Below are positions 1 through 7,057 of a stretch of DNA of 20,381 bases, one piece after another. A model generated the notes under the pieces. That model ran no database searches. It saw nothing but the letters and a program-made list of their open reading frames with translations, and had not been told where the DNA came from. The translations under genes were made by a program, and so were the position numbers. Numbering within the stretch: the first letter of the stretch is position 1; every line of letters starts with the position of its first letter. The stretch is from Alistipes sp. (GTDB lineage Bacteria; Bacteroidota; Bacteroidia; Bacteroidales; Rikenellaceae): assembly GCA_022511355.1 (NCBI GenBank), contig JAFLRS010000014.1, forward strand, positions 1-20,381, in the 5' to 3' direction.

Positions 1-2
1 GC

Positions 3-110
3 AAGGTCGACCCGCTGGAGAACCTGAAGGAGAATGTCATCTGCGGTCACCTGATTCCGGGCGGTACGGGTCTGCGCGATTACGACCGTCTGGTGGTAGG
101 TCTGAAGTGA
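3..110 (+). CDS. rpoC: DNA-directed RNA polymerase subunit beta', C-terminal end (partial)
   Basis: This is the last 35 codons of an open frame that enters from the left edge and stops with TGA at 108-110. The peptide contains ENVICGHLIPGGTGLRDYD, which matches the conserved end of bacterial RpoC (the ENVI-GxLIPAGTG motif in bacterial beta' subunits). RpoC is the catalytic subunit of RNA polymerase and binds the active-site magnesium, but only its extreme C-terminus is visible here. The fragment marks the left boundary of the fimbrial locus. No convincing terminator follows; there is only a 5-bp hairpin at 113-127. Identification rests on motif recall and is quite sure despite the short length. 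Confidence 0.85.
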   Translation, partial: KVDPLENLKENVICGHLIPGGTGLRDYDRLVVGLK

Positions 111-319
111 TGTTTCGGCAATCGAAATAAGCAGTCATATTGGGTGTGTATATCTGAAAAAGGTGGATTTTCTGTTGTGTATAATACGTTGATTGTTAGT
201 GCGTTATAAGCGTGGGGGGGGGTAATTCATGAAAAATGTTGGATATCGAGGTTACAACGAACGCTATTTATGCCTATATTTACGTGAAAAAAAAACGTTT
301 ACAACGTGTTAACACTAAA
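111..319 (+). promoter_or_regulatory. Leader/promoter region of the fimbrial operon
   Basis: This 209-base gene-free stretch separates rpoC from the first fimbrial gene and should hold the operon promoter. The best match to the Bacteroidetes -7 box TAnnTTTG is TATATTTA at 275-282 (one mismatch), but I see no good TTTG -33 partner at the right distance. A second weak candidate is TTAG (197-200) with TAATTCAT (223-230); the 9-G run would lie inside its spacer. A perfect 10-bp palindrome GTGTTAACAC (306-315) ends five bases before the ATG and could be an operator or overlap ribosome loading. I found no inverted repeats that would suggest an invertible promoter. The promoter position is not settled. 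Confidence 0.4.
214..222. repeat. Homopolymeric G tract (G9) upstream of the operon
   Basis: Nine consecutive G residues follow CGT and precede TAATTCAT. No other G run this long was noticed in the window. Runs of this length can slip during replication. This one lies outside coding sequence, about 100 bases before the first gene, where length changes could alter promoter spacing or the 5' leader. Confidence 0.85.
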
Positions 320-901
320 ATGAACATTAGAAAAAAACTGATTCTGCTAATCTTTGCTCTGGGAAGTGTCGTAGGTGCAAAATGCCAGGATGTCGGTATC
401 AAAACAAATCTTCTTGCCGACGGACTCCTCTCACCAAACCTCGGCATCGAGATAGGATTGGCGCCAAAATGGTCTCTCGACCTCACAGGACAAATTAACT
501 TTTGGGATGTCAACAAACACAAGTGGAAGCACTGGCTTGCACAGCCTGAGGCCCGCTACTGGTTTTGTGACCACTTCTCACGCCACTTTTTGGGAGTCCA
601 CGCGCTGGGCGGCATGTTCAATTTCGGCCAAATCAAGAACAGCTCCAAGTTCCTCGGGACCGACTATTCGCCGCTCACCGACAACCGCTATCAGGGATGG
701 GCAGTAGGCGCCGGTATCGCCTACGGTTACTCATTCATCCTGGGACTGCACTGGAACCTCGAACTCGAATTGGGTGTAGGTTATGCCTACGTGCAGTTCG
801 ACAAATACGAATGTGTCGAGTGCGGACGCAAGGTGGGTGACGGCCATCACCACTATGTGGGTCCTACCAAGGCGGCAATCAATCTGGTGTATGTATTCTA
901 A
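320..901 (+). CDS. DUF3575 family outer-membrane protein of the fimbrial locus
   Basis: The product has 193 residues. A signal peptide covers about residues 1-22 (MNIRKK, a hydrophobic core, then VGAKCQD). The mature part begins with IKTNLLADGLLSPNLGIEIG, the typical opening of DUF3575 proteins, and continues as alternating hydrophobic/aromatic strands. It ends in aromatic YVF, as outer-membrane beta-barrels often do. A CVECG pair (C165, C168) and the late GPTKA motif also fit the family. The start at 320 is preferred over the in-frame ATG at 236, because only the peptide from 320 begins with a signal sequence; the upstream 28 codons look like leader. This gene opens the operon, 15 bases before the DUF3868 gene, and the two families are often paired next to Bacteroidales fimbrillin genes. 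A role as an outer-membrane component of pilus export or assembly is inference. The family assignment is fairly sure. Confidence 0.8.
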   Translation: MNIRKKLILLIFALGSVVGAKCQDVGIKTNLLADGLLSPNLGIEIGLAPKWSLDLTGQINFWDVNKHKWKHWLAQPEARYWFCDHFSRHFLGVHALGGMFNFGQIKNSSKFLGTDYSPLTDNRYQGWAVGAGIAYGYSFILGLHWNLELELGVGYAYVQFDKYECVECGRKVGDGHHHYVGPTKAAINLVYVF

Positions 902-916
902 ACGAGAGGGTAGAGT

Positions 917-2341
917 ATGAAACGATACGTGTTATTATATATAGGTGCAATCCTGATGTCGGCTGGAGCCTTTGCGCAGGAGCGTTGCGGCATGAATATC
1001 GCCTCGGCGAAGATGCAGCGCGAAGCTGACAATATGGTTGTCGAGATGGACATGCAACTGTCCGACTTTGCTCTGAAGGGCAACCGCGTGGCGGTCTTCA
1101 CGCCGGCAATTGTCAACGGAGGCGACTCGCTGCTGCTGCGCCCGGTCGGAATCTACAGCCGCGACCGATGGTTTCAGTATCTGCGTTCGGGCGACGGCCC
1201 GGTGAGCGGTCCCGAAGAGAATCCTCTCCGCTGGTCGGAGCGTCCCGACAAACTGAACTATGCCGAGACGGTACCCTATGCCGAGTGGATGAACGGTTCG
1301 CGACTGATGTTGCTGCGCAAGGATTATGCATGCTGCCACAACCTGCTGGATGAGGATGAGGCTCCGCTGGCCGGTTACCGCGAGGTACACTACACTCCGG
1401 TATTCCGCTATGCGCCGCCCGTGGCAGCCGAGGCCAAGACGCGTCAGTTGTCGGGCCGCGCATTTATCGACTTCCCGGTCAACCGCACGGAGATTTATCC
1501 CGAATATCGCAAAAACCCGACGGAACTGGCGAAGATTATCGCCACCATCGACTCGGTTCGCAACGATTCGGACGTTACGGTGACGGCAATAACAATCAAG
1601 GGCTATGCATCGCCCGAGAGCCCGTGGGATAACAATACACGTCTGGCAAAGGGCCGTACGGCGACTTTGAAAGAGTATGTGCAGAATCTCTACCGTTTCG
1701 AGGAGGGATTCATCAAAACCGACTACGAGCCTGAGGACTGGGAGGGTCTGCGGGCATTTGTCGACGGGTCGAATCTGCCGCACAGAAATGAAATCCTGGC
1801 TCTTATCGACGACACGACGATAGCGCCCGACCCCAAGGAACTGAAGATTAAAACGACATATCCCGACGAATACAAGTTCCTTCTGACGACGGTCTATCCG
1901 GGTCTGCGCCATTCGGACTACACTATTGAGTACACGATACGCAGCTTTACGGATATGAAGGAGATTGCCGATATGATGCACACGGCACCGCACAAGTTGA
2001 ATCTGAACGAGTTGATGCGTTATGCCCAGACTGTTGAGCCGGGCAGCGACGAATACAACGAGGTGTTCGAGACGGCAGTGCGTATGTTCCCCAATGATGA
2101 GGCGGCAAATCTGAATGCGGCCAACTCGGCGATGCAGCGCGGCGATATGGTTCAGGCCGAGCGTTATCTGAGCAAGGCCGGCGAGAGTGCCGAAGCGGTT
2201 TATGCGCGCGGCGTATTCTCGGCGTTGCGCGGTGACTACGACGCGGCGGTCGGCTATGTCGAGCGGGCCGGAGCGATGGGACTCGAAGACGCCTCGCAGG
2301 TAATTGACCATATCAAGGAGGTTTCGGAACACAGCTTTTGA
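917..2341 (+). CDS. DUF3868 protein with OmpA-like and TPR-like regions
   Basis: The product has 474 residues with a signal peptide ending near AFAQ (about residues 1-20). The N-terminal ~150 residues resemble DUF3868, including a YACCHN cysteine pair at 139-140. An OmpA-like segment follows at about 180-255 (FIDFPVNRTEIYPEYRKN, then ITIKGYASPE and NTRLAKGRT). The OmpA motif suggests contact with peptidoglycan, although the canonical NxxLSxxRA is altered. Residues about 383-460 look like TPR helical repeats (NDEAANLNAANSAM, AEAVYARGVFSAL). GAGGG lies just upstream of the ATG, a weak Shine-Dalgarno-like element that is unusual for this phylum. The pairing with DUF3575 and the position directly before the major fimbrillin suggest a periplasmic or outer-membrane assembly factor. 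That role is inference, while the domain reading is fairly secure. Confidence 0.75.
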   Translation: MKRYVLLYIGAILMSAGAFAQERCGMNIASAKMQREADNMVVEMDMQLSDFALKGNRVAVFTPAIVNGGDSLLLRPVGIYSRDRWFQYLRSGDGPVSGPEENPLRWSERPDKLNYAETVPYAEWMNGSRLMLLRKDYACCHNLLDEDEAPLAGYREVHYTPVFRYAPPVAAEAKTRQLSGRAFIDFPVNRTEIYPEYRKNPTELAKIIATIDSVRNDSDVTVTAITIKGYASPESPWDNNTRLAKGRTATLKEYVQNLYRFEEGFIKTDYEPEDWEGLRAFVDGSNLPHRNEILALIDDTTIAPDPKELKIKTTYPDEYKFLLTTVYPGLRHSDYTIEYTIRSFTDMKEIADMMHTAPHKLNLNELMRYAQTVEPGSDEYNEVFETAVRMFPNDEAANLNAANSAMQRGDMVQAERYLSKAGESAEAVYARGVFSALRGDYDAAVGYVERAGAMGLEDASQVIDHIKEVSEHSF

Positions 2342-2392
2342 TGAAAATACAATTTGAAAAAACAAATAAATAAATTATAAACACACACAAAA
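2342..2392 (+). promoter_or_regulatory. A-rich leader of the major fimbrillin gene
   Basis: This 51-base gap is among the two longest inside the operon. It is almost all A/T plus a CACACACA run, and ends in AAAAATG. Such A-rich, unstructured leaders favour translation in Bacteroidetes, which rarely use Shine-Dalgarno pairing. That would suit a shaft subunit needed in excess. I found no TAnnTTTG box, so a separate promoter is not supported. Confidence 0.35.
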
Positions 2393-4354
2393 ATGAAAAA
2401 GATTCTTACATCCATTGCTCTGTTAGGCTTACTGGCCGCAGGTTGCACCAATGCAGATAACATCATCAGTTCGACGGACGAGACTCCGGGTGCTGACATC
2501 GAAGATGTGGCAGGCGGCGCTACGAGTTATCTTACGTTCGGCCTGGTAACCACTTCAGGAACGCGTGCCGGACTTCCCGACGGCTACGAATATGGAAAGG
2601 CGTATGAAAACAGCGTGAAAAATGTTCGTTTCTATTTCTTCAACGAAGAGGGCGATCCCGTAAATGTGAAGAAAAACCCGGCAAAAGAGTCGAAGTATGA
2701 TTCGTTCTATGACTATTCGGACAAACTAAACGACTTCGAGGAGGTTGACTTAACCGAGGAAGATGCGGAATTGACGGTTGAGAAGACGATCAACATCACC
2801 CTGGTGCTGACTCCCGAGGAGGGCAAGGTGCCGACGCGTGTGGTCGCCATCCTCAATCCTACCGCAGATCTGATTGCTGACAAGACAAATTATAAGCAGT
2901 CGGAGTTGGTGGCGAAGATGGACGATTATCTTCCCGACCCGGACAAGCTCAATGACAGCGAAGAAAATAAGGGCCAGTTCGTTATTACCAGCTCGGTTTA
3001 TGCAAAAGATAGCGAGAAAATCAACTACACGACTATCAAACTCAAACGCAACGACGACGGCGACGACGGCGAACTTTATCAGTCGGTAGAGGAGGCTCGC
3101 GAGAACAAGACGACGATTTTTGTGGAGCGCGTCGTGGCACGTATCGACTTGACGGTCGGCAAGAGTACAAGTTCCGACTTGAAAAATACTATAAAGCCCG
3201 TTGCAGGCAGCGGAGAGACTTTTACGGGCACCGACACAAAAGATGTATATTACACCAATAAGAAGTATAAGAAGTACAATTCGCCCGAAGGCGCGGCCGG
3301 CGATCCTATCTTTGTCAAGTTCCTCGGCTGGACGGTAACTTCCACTCCCGTTAAATCGTACCTGGTGAAAGAGATTGATCCCACCTGGAAGGATGTGGAG
3401 AACGGTGAGGTTGGTCTGTTCAACAAAATGACCGAGCCTTGGAATGATAATAAGCGCTTCAGATCGTACTGGGCAATCAATCCCGAACTTATTCCGGCAT
3501 ACAGTGAAAATATCAAGAACAAGCTGGAACTTGGTTACAAGTTCTACAGCTACAATGATATTATCGCGGGAGGCACGGCGCATCATGCGTTCGCAGGTGA
3601 TGGCGAGCCCTACGCCTCGATGTATATTCAAGAGAACGCAGCCGATGCAGAAGAAGGATATTCGGCTACGCCGGGTCTCGAGTCGAAGGTGATTGTGGCT
3701 GCCCAGCTCCTGACACCCGAAGGCAAACCTCGAGAGATTGTCGAGTATGGTTTTATGTATTATGATGCAGCTGACCTGCTCCAATATTTCGCAGACCAGC
3801 TCAGCCTGGTATTCTACTCCAATAAAAATGACAAGGAAAACTCGGGCCTCAGTGAGAGCGATATCGAATACAAGACGCAGGCTCAGTACCTGGAACAAGA
3901 GGGTGTCGATGTGCCCGGCGGTTATTTCTCCTATGTGGCTTTGAAGAAGTCCGCAACAGGCAGCAATGACAACAAGTGGTATCGCGATATCGAGGGCGTT
4001 GCAACGGCTCAGACCGAGACCCAGGTGAACGAATATATTCAGGGCGTGGTAAGCAACCGTCTGCTCTACTGGAAAGATGGTAAAACCTACTACTACTTCC
4101 CCATCCAGCATCTCGGAGGCTTAGTTGCCGAAGGCGAAGGCGAACCCGGCCCCGGCCCCGGCTACTATGGCGTAGTGCGCAACCACATTTACAAGGCCGA
4201 CATCTCAGGTCTGACCGGTCTCGGTACACCTGTGCTCGACCCTACAGAGACAATCTATCCTGAGCACCCGACACACGATGACTATCTGCTTGCAGCCGAA
4301 ATCAAGGTTCTGGCTTGGCGTATCGTTCAGCAAGATTATGAATTTACATGGTAA
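2393..4354 (+). CDS. Mfa1/FimA-type major fimbrillin (pilus shaft subunit)
   Basis: The product has 653 residues. Lipobox LAAGC places the lipidated cysteine at residue 18. SGTRAG at 56-60 gives an Arg58-Ala59 site that matches, in position and type, the arginine cleavage of P. gingivalis Mfa1/FimA before polymerisation. The N-terminal fimbrillin domain has VKNVRFYFFNEEGDPV (75-90) and IFVERVVARIDL (242-253), a hallmark of the family. The C-terminal domain carries VVRNHIYKADI (from 594) and GLGTPVLDPTE, and ends in VLAWRIVQQDYEFTW, the typical final strand. An EGEGEPGPGPG loop just before VVRNH is low-complexity. At 653 residues it is somewhat longer than P. gingivalis Mfa1 (about 563). Its frame overlaps the anchor gene by 7 bases, implying translational coupling. 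It lies second to the assembly genes and first among the structural ones, as expected for the shaft. The role is inferred from homology to type V pili. Confidence 0.88.
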   Translation: MKKILTSIALLGLLAAGCTNADNIISSTDETPGADIEDVAGGATSYLTFGLVTTSGTRAGLPDGYEYGKAYENSVKNVRFYFFNEEGDPVNVKKNPAKESKYDSFYDYSDKLNDFEEVDLTEEDAELTVEKTINITLVLTPEEGKVPTRVVAILNPTADLIADKTNYKQSELVAKMDDYLPDPDKLNDSEENKGQFVITSSVYAKDSEKINYTTIKLKRNDDGDDGELYQSVEEARENKTTIFVERVVARIDLTVGKSTSSDLKNTIKPVAGSGETFTGTDTKDVYYTNKKYKKYNSPEGAAGDPIFVKFLGWTVTSTPVKSYLVKEIDPTWKDVENGEVGLFNKMTEPWNDNKRFRSYWAINPELIPAYSENIKNKLELGYKFYSYNDIIAGGTAHHAFAGDGEPYASMYIQENAADAEEGYSATPGLESKVIVAAQLLTPEGKPREIVEYGFMYYDAADLLQYFADQLSLVFYSNKNDKENSGLSESDIEYKTQAQYLEQEGVDVPGGYFSYVALKKSATGSNDNKWYRDIEGVATAQTETQVNEYIQGVVSNRLLYWKDGKTYYYFPIQHLGGLVAEGEGEPGPGPGYYGVVRNHIYKADISGLTGLGTPVLDPTETIYPEHPTHDDYLLAAEIKVLAWRIVQQDYEFTW

Positions 4355-5421
4355 TTAAAAGCATTATAAAATTACTGCCGCTCAAACCGGCGATGATGCT
4401 TGCCGCTGTGGCATTGTTGTTCAGTGCCTGCGAAGGTCTCGTCTACGATAAAGAGGGCGATTGCGTGGTCAACTACCGTTTGAGGTTCGTGTACAACAAG
4501 AACCTCAAATGGGCTGACGCCTTCCCGTCGGAAGTGCACTCGGTGCATCTGTATGCATTTGACAGCAATGGCCTGTTCGTCAAAGAGTTTATGGCCAACG
4601 GCGAAGAAGTCGACAGCGAGGACTACCGAATGCTGATTGACCTGACACCCGGCAAATATACTCTGGTGGCGTGGTGCGGTATGGAGAACGAGGGTGTCGC
4701 GGAGAAATCCTTCACGGTGCCCGTCCCCGTGGCAGGACAGACGCGTCTCGAAGAGTTGACCTGCGCGCTGAACGTGAAGTCGGACAGCGAGTCTGCCGCA
4801 TATTCGGATACGATGCTCAGGTTCCTCTATCACGGAATGATGGAACTCGACCTGCCCAATGTCTACAACGGCGACTTCGATTACACGATGTATCTTACAA
4901 AAGATACCAACCATATCCGCGTGATTCTCCAACAGCTGTCGGGGGAGGATATGGACTCGAATGATTTCGATTTCAGGATCGAGGACGCCAACGGCCTGCT
5001 GGGTTATGACAACGACCCGCTCGGCACGGAGTTGATAAGCTATCGTCCGTGGGATATACTTTCGGACGAGGCCGGAATCATTCCGAACGACGGTACGGAG
5101 ATGCGCAGCGATATGGTTTATGCCAAAGGCGTCATCGCCGACCTCTCGACAAACCGACTGCTGGCCGACCATCAGGACGACTTTATACTCACGGTAACAG
5201 GCAAGGGTAAAAAAATCGCGCAGCTGCCCATTATGCAATATGCGTTGATGTCGAAGGAGTATTATGAGATGGCCTATGACCACAATATGACCGAACAGGA
5301 CTTCCTCGACCGTCAGGATGAGTATATATACACCATCATCCTCGACGAAGCGCTCAGATGGCTGGAGGTGCATATCAACATCTTGTCGTGGAGAGTGGTG
5401 GTGCGCAATTATGAGATATAA
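4348..5421 (+). CDS. Mfa2/FimB-type fimbrial anchor lipoprotein
   Basis: The product has 357 residues. Lipobox FSAC puts the lipidated cysteine at residue 28. The mature protein starts with a short cysteine-containing stretch (YDKEGDC), then VNYRLRFVYNKNLKWADAF and VHSVHLYAFD, then LTPGKYTLVAWCGM. These are diagnostic of the FimB/Mfa2 family (PF08842). The end, INILSWRVVVRNYEI, parallels the last strand of the major fimbrillin upstream. No Thr-Arg cleavage site follows the cysteine, consistent with Mfa2, which stays lipid-anchored, holds the shaft base in the outer membrane and limits shaft length. The start at 4348 overlaps the fimbrillin stop. Internal ATGs at 4393 and 4396 would leave only a short signal, so 4348 is preferred. 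Confidence 0.88.
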   Translation: MVIKSIIKLLPLKPAMMLAAVALLFSACEGLVYDKEGDCVVNYRLRFVYNKNLKWADAFPSEVHSVHLYAFDSNGLFVKEFMANGEEVDSEDYRMLIDLTPGKYTLVAWCGMENEGVAEKSFTVPVPVAGQTRLEELTCALNVKSDSESAAYSDTMLRFLYHGMMELDLPNVYNGDFDYTMYLTKDTNHIRVILQQLSGEDMDSNDFDFRIEDANGLLGYDNDPLGTELISYRPWDILSDEAGIIPNDGTEMRSDMVYAKGVIADLSTNRLLADHQDDFILTVTGKGKKIAQLPIMQYALMSKEYYEMAYDHNMTEQDFLDRQDEYIYTIILDEALRWLEVHINILSWRVVVRNYEI

Positions 5422-5443
5422 TTTCGAAGGATAATTACCGACA

Positions 5444-7045
5444 ATGGATCTAAGATTAAGTAAACTGTACCTCACCATCATCGCGCTGTGCGGTTGTTTG
5501 CTGCTGGGTGCGTGCAGTCGCCACGTTCTGCCGGACGACCCGTTCGAGCCGGAGGCACCGGGCTTGCCGCCGCAGCTGGATGACAGTCCGGTAGTTATGC
5601 TCCATATCGGTATGCTCAATGCCGGCAGCTCCAACACGTCCGCAGGCGTTCAGGAGATGATTCGCACACTGCGTATCATTATGATTCACGAGGATCTCAG
5701 CGACCCTTCGGTAAAGTATATCGAGGCGAACCGGCTGATTGATGCCAAGACGACCAATGTCAGTGATTTCAGATACATATTTCAGAAACGCACCATTGTC
5801 GGTAAAAAGAGTTTTTATCTGATTGCCAACGAGGAGAGCGTCGGGAAGGTGAGATTCAAGGATAATAACGATTCACCTGTGGGTGACAATCCCGAATTGA
5901 CTACATTCCTGAGCTATTTCGACCCCGATATGCCTGACGATGAGGACGAAAACGGCGACGGCAATGTAGATGACGATGACTATGGCGACGACGGCAATGG
6001 CGGCGACGACGATGGCGGCGATGGCGGAACATCGGCATCCAGACCCACTGCGGTGCAATTTGAAGCGATGCTGAACTCGCTCTATTTCGAGCCGACGGAA
6101 TCCTACAAGATGTCAGGCGACAAGGTTTTCCTGCCCTATTCGGCTTACTACACCGATTTTGAAATCGGATTGGATGACCATAGGGTGGACAAAACCGACG
6201 TGCCGATGTATCTGGTGCCTGTAGCGACCAAATTCACGTTCAAGTTTATCAACGAGCGCGCCAAAGATAAGGGGGGTATCAAGATTGACTATCTTGCCAT
6301 CAAGAAGACCAACCGCACCAACTATATGATGGCTCAACTCGAAGAGAAGGATTTGCACAAGCGGTTCGGTACCAAGGACTACTACTGGATTGATTGGCTG
6401 AATATGGTTGTCGGCTCGCTGAACACCGACAATACAGAGCAGAACACCAGCGGCAATGCCATGTATGGCTGGATAGACAGTTTCAAAACCCCGTATGGTT
6501 TTGACGACGCGGAGACCTGCGATGCACGTTTCTATGATTTTGTCCGCGAGGGCTGGGTCGAAAGCGAAGATAAACTCAAACCGGCCAATGACGATCATTC
6601 GTGGTCGCTGGCCAAAGCTACGGAGGTGGGCGGCAAGGTAGAACCTGCCGACATTCCGCCGTTCGGTCCCTATTATCTGCCCGAAGGCCATCATCTGGTC
6701 GAGGTTATCGACGATTCCGAAACGGAGGATCCGGATGCTTCCGGCGAACCGGAAAATCCGGATGACACGGGCGATGACAAAGATGCGGTCAAGACAAAGA
6801 TTGTCGACCAATACAAGCTCAAATTGCGAATGCGCAACGCTGAAGCCTCTTTCGACAGCACATCCAAAGTGGAGGTCAAGGAGGCCGAAACCGAAATATC
6901 GAACCTCAAAGCGTTGTTCCGCAATACTAACGTGTTGATTACGATTACGCTTCGCGAGGGCGGTGTGAATATCTTTGCCGAACAGCAACCGTGGGAATAC
7001 AACCCATTCTACGGGTATGTGAAAGATGAAGAAGATATAAAATAA
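5444..7045 (+). CDS. Fimbrillin-like lipoprotein with acidic EF-hand-like insert (Mfa3-position subunit)
   Basis: The product has 533 residues. Lipobox LLGAC places the lipidated cysteine at residue 24. RTLRIIMIHE (74-83) and KKSFYLIANEES (121-132) are typical of minor Bacteroidales fimbrial subunits, as is the final strand region (NVLITITLREGGVNIFAEQQPW). Two acidic inserts interrupt the fold, at about 161-197 (Asp/Gly-rich) and 424-450 (Asp/Glu/Pro-rich). The first contains D168-x-N-x-D-G-x-V-D-x-x-D179, which fits an EF-hand or dockerin calcium loop. Unlike most subunits here, it lacks a Thr-Arg site 23-40 residues after the lipid cysteine, so it may keep its anchor as the Mfa2-like neighbour does. 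It sits 22 bases after the anchor gene, the place of mfa3 in P. gingivalis. It is an accessory pilus subunit by context; the exact role is unknown. Confidence 0.7.
   Translation: MDLRLSKLYLTIIALCGCLLLGACSRHVLPDDPFEPEAPGLPPQLDDSPVVMLHIGMLNAGSSNTSAGVQEMIRTLRIIMIHEDLSDPSVKYIEANRLIDAKTTNVSDFRYIFQKRTIVGKKSFYLIANEESVGKVRFKDNNDSPVGDNPELTTFLSYFDPDMPDDEDENGDGNVDDDDYGDDGNGGDDDGGDGGTSASRPTAVQFEAMLNSLYFEPTESYKMSGDKVFLPYSAYYTDFEIGLDDHRVDKTDVPMYLVPVATKFTFKFINERAKDKGGIKIDYLAIKKTNRTNYMMAQLEEKDLHKRFGTKDYYWIDWLNMVVGSLNTDNTEQNTSGNAMYGWIDSFKTPYGFDDAETCDARFYDFVREGWVESEDKLKPANDDHSWSLAKATEVGGKVEPADIPPFGPYYLPEGHHLVEVIDDSETEDPDASGEPENPDDTGDDKDAVKTKIVDQYKLKLRMRNAEASFDSTSKVEVKEAETEISNLKALFRNTNVLITITLREGGVNIFAEQQPWEYNPFYGYVKDEEDIK
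5937..6030 (+). repeat. Low-complexity GGCGAYGAY-type tract encoding an Asp/Gly-rich insert
   Basis: An imperfect array of GGCGAC/GGCGAT/GACGAT triplet pairs encodes residues about 165-196 of the subunit at 5444-7045. Such arrays gain and lose codons in frame easily, so the insert length may vary between strains. The first part encodes a calcium-loop-like motif. Confidence 0.7.
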
Positions 7046-7057
7046 AAAACAATCGCA

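Noticed and set aside
113..127. Hairpin TTTCG-GCAAT-CGAAA after rpoC as a terminator
   Set aside because: The stem is only 5 bp and no T tract follows.
236..319. Upstream in-frame start (ATG 236) for the DUF3575 gene
   Set aside because: The extra 28 residues would bury the signal peptide that begins cleanly at 320, and the DNA there looks like leader.
111..319. Invertible promoter, as found for many Bacteroidales surface loci
   Set aside because: No pair of matching inverted repeats flanking a promoter-sized segment could be found by eye.
935..2365. Long open frame on the - strand opposite the DUF3868 gene (also similar ones at 8694-10184, 13723-14940 and 15334-16878)
   Set aside because: They lie fully antisense to well-supported genes, have low-complexity Ile/Val/Arg/His-rich translations with no recognisable domain, and arise from codon bias of the + strand genes.
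2341..2373. Ten-codon frame (MKIQFEKTNK) between the DUF3868 and fimbrillin genes
   Set aside because: Too short, with no recognisable feature; it is an A-rich leader read as codons.
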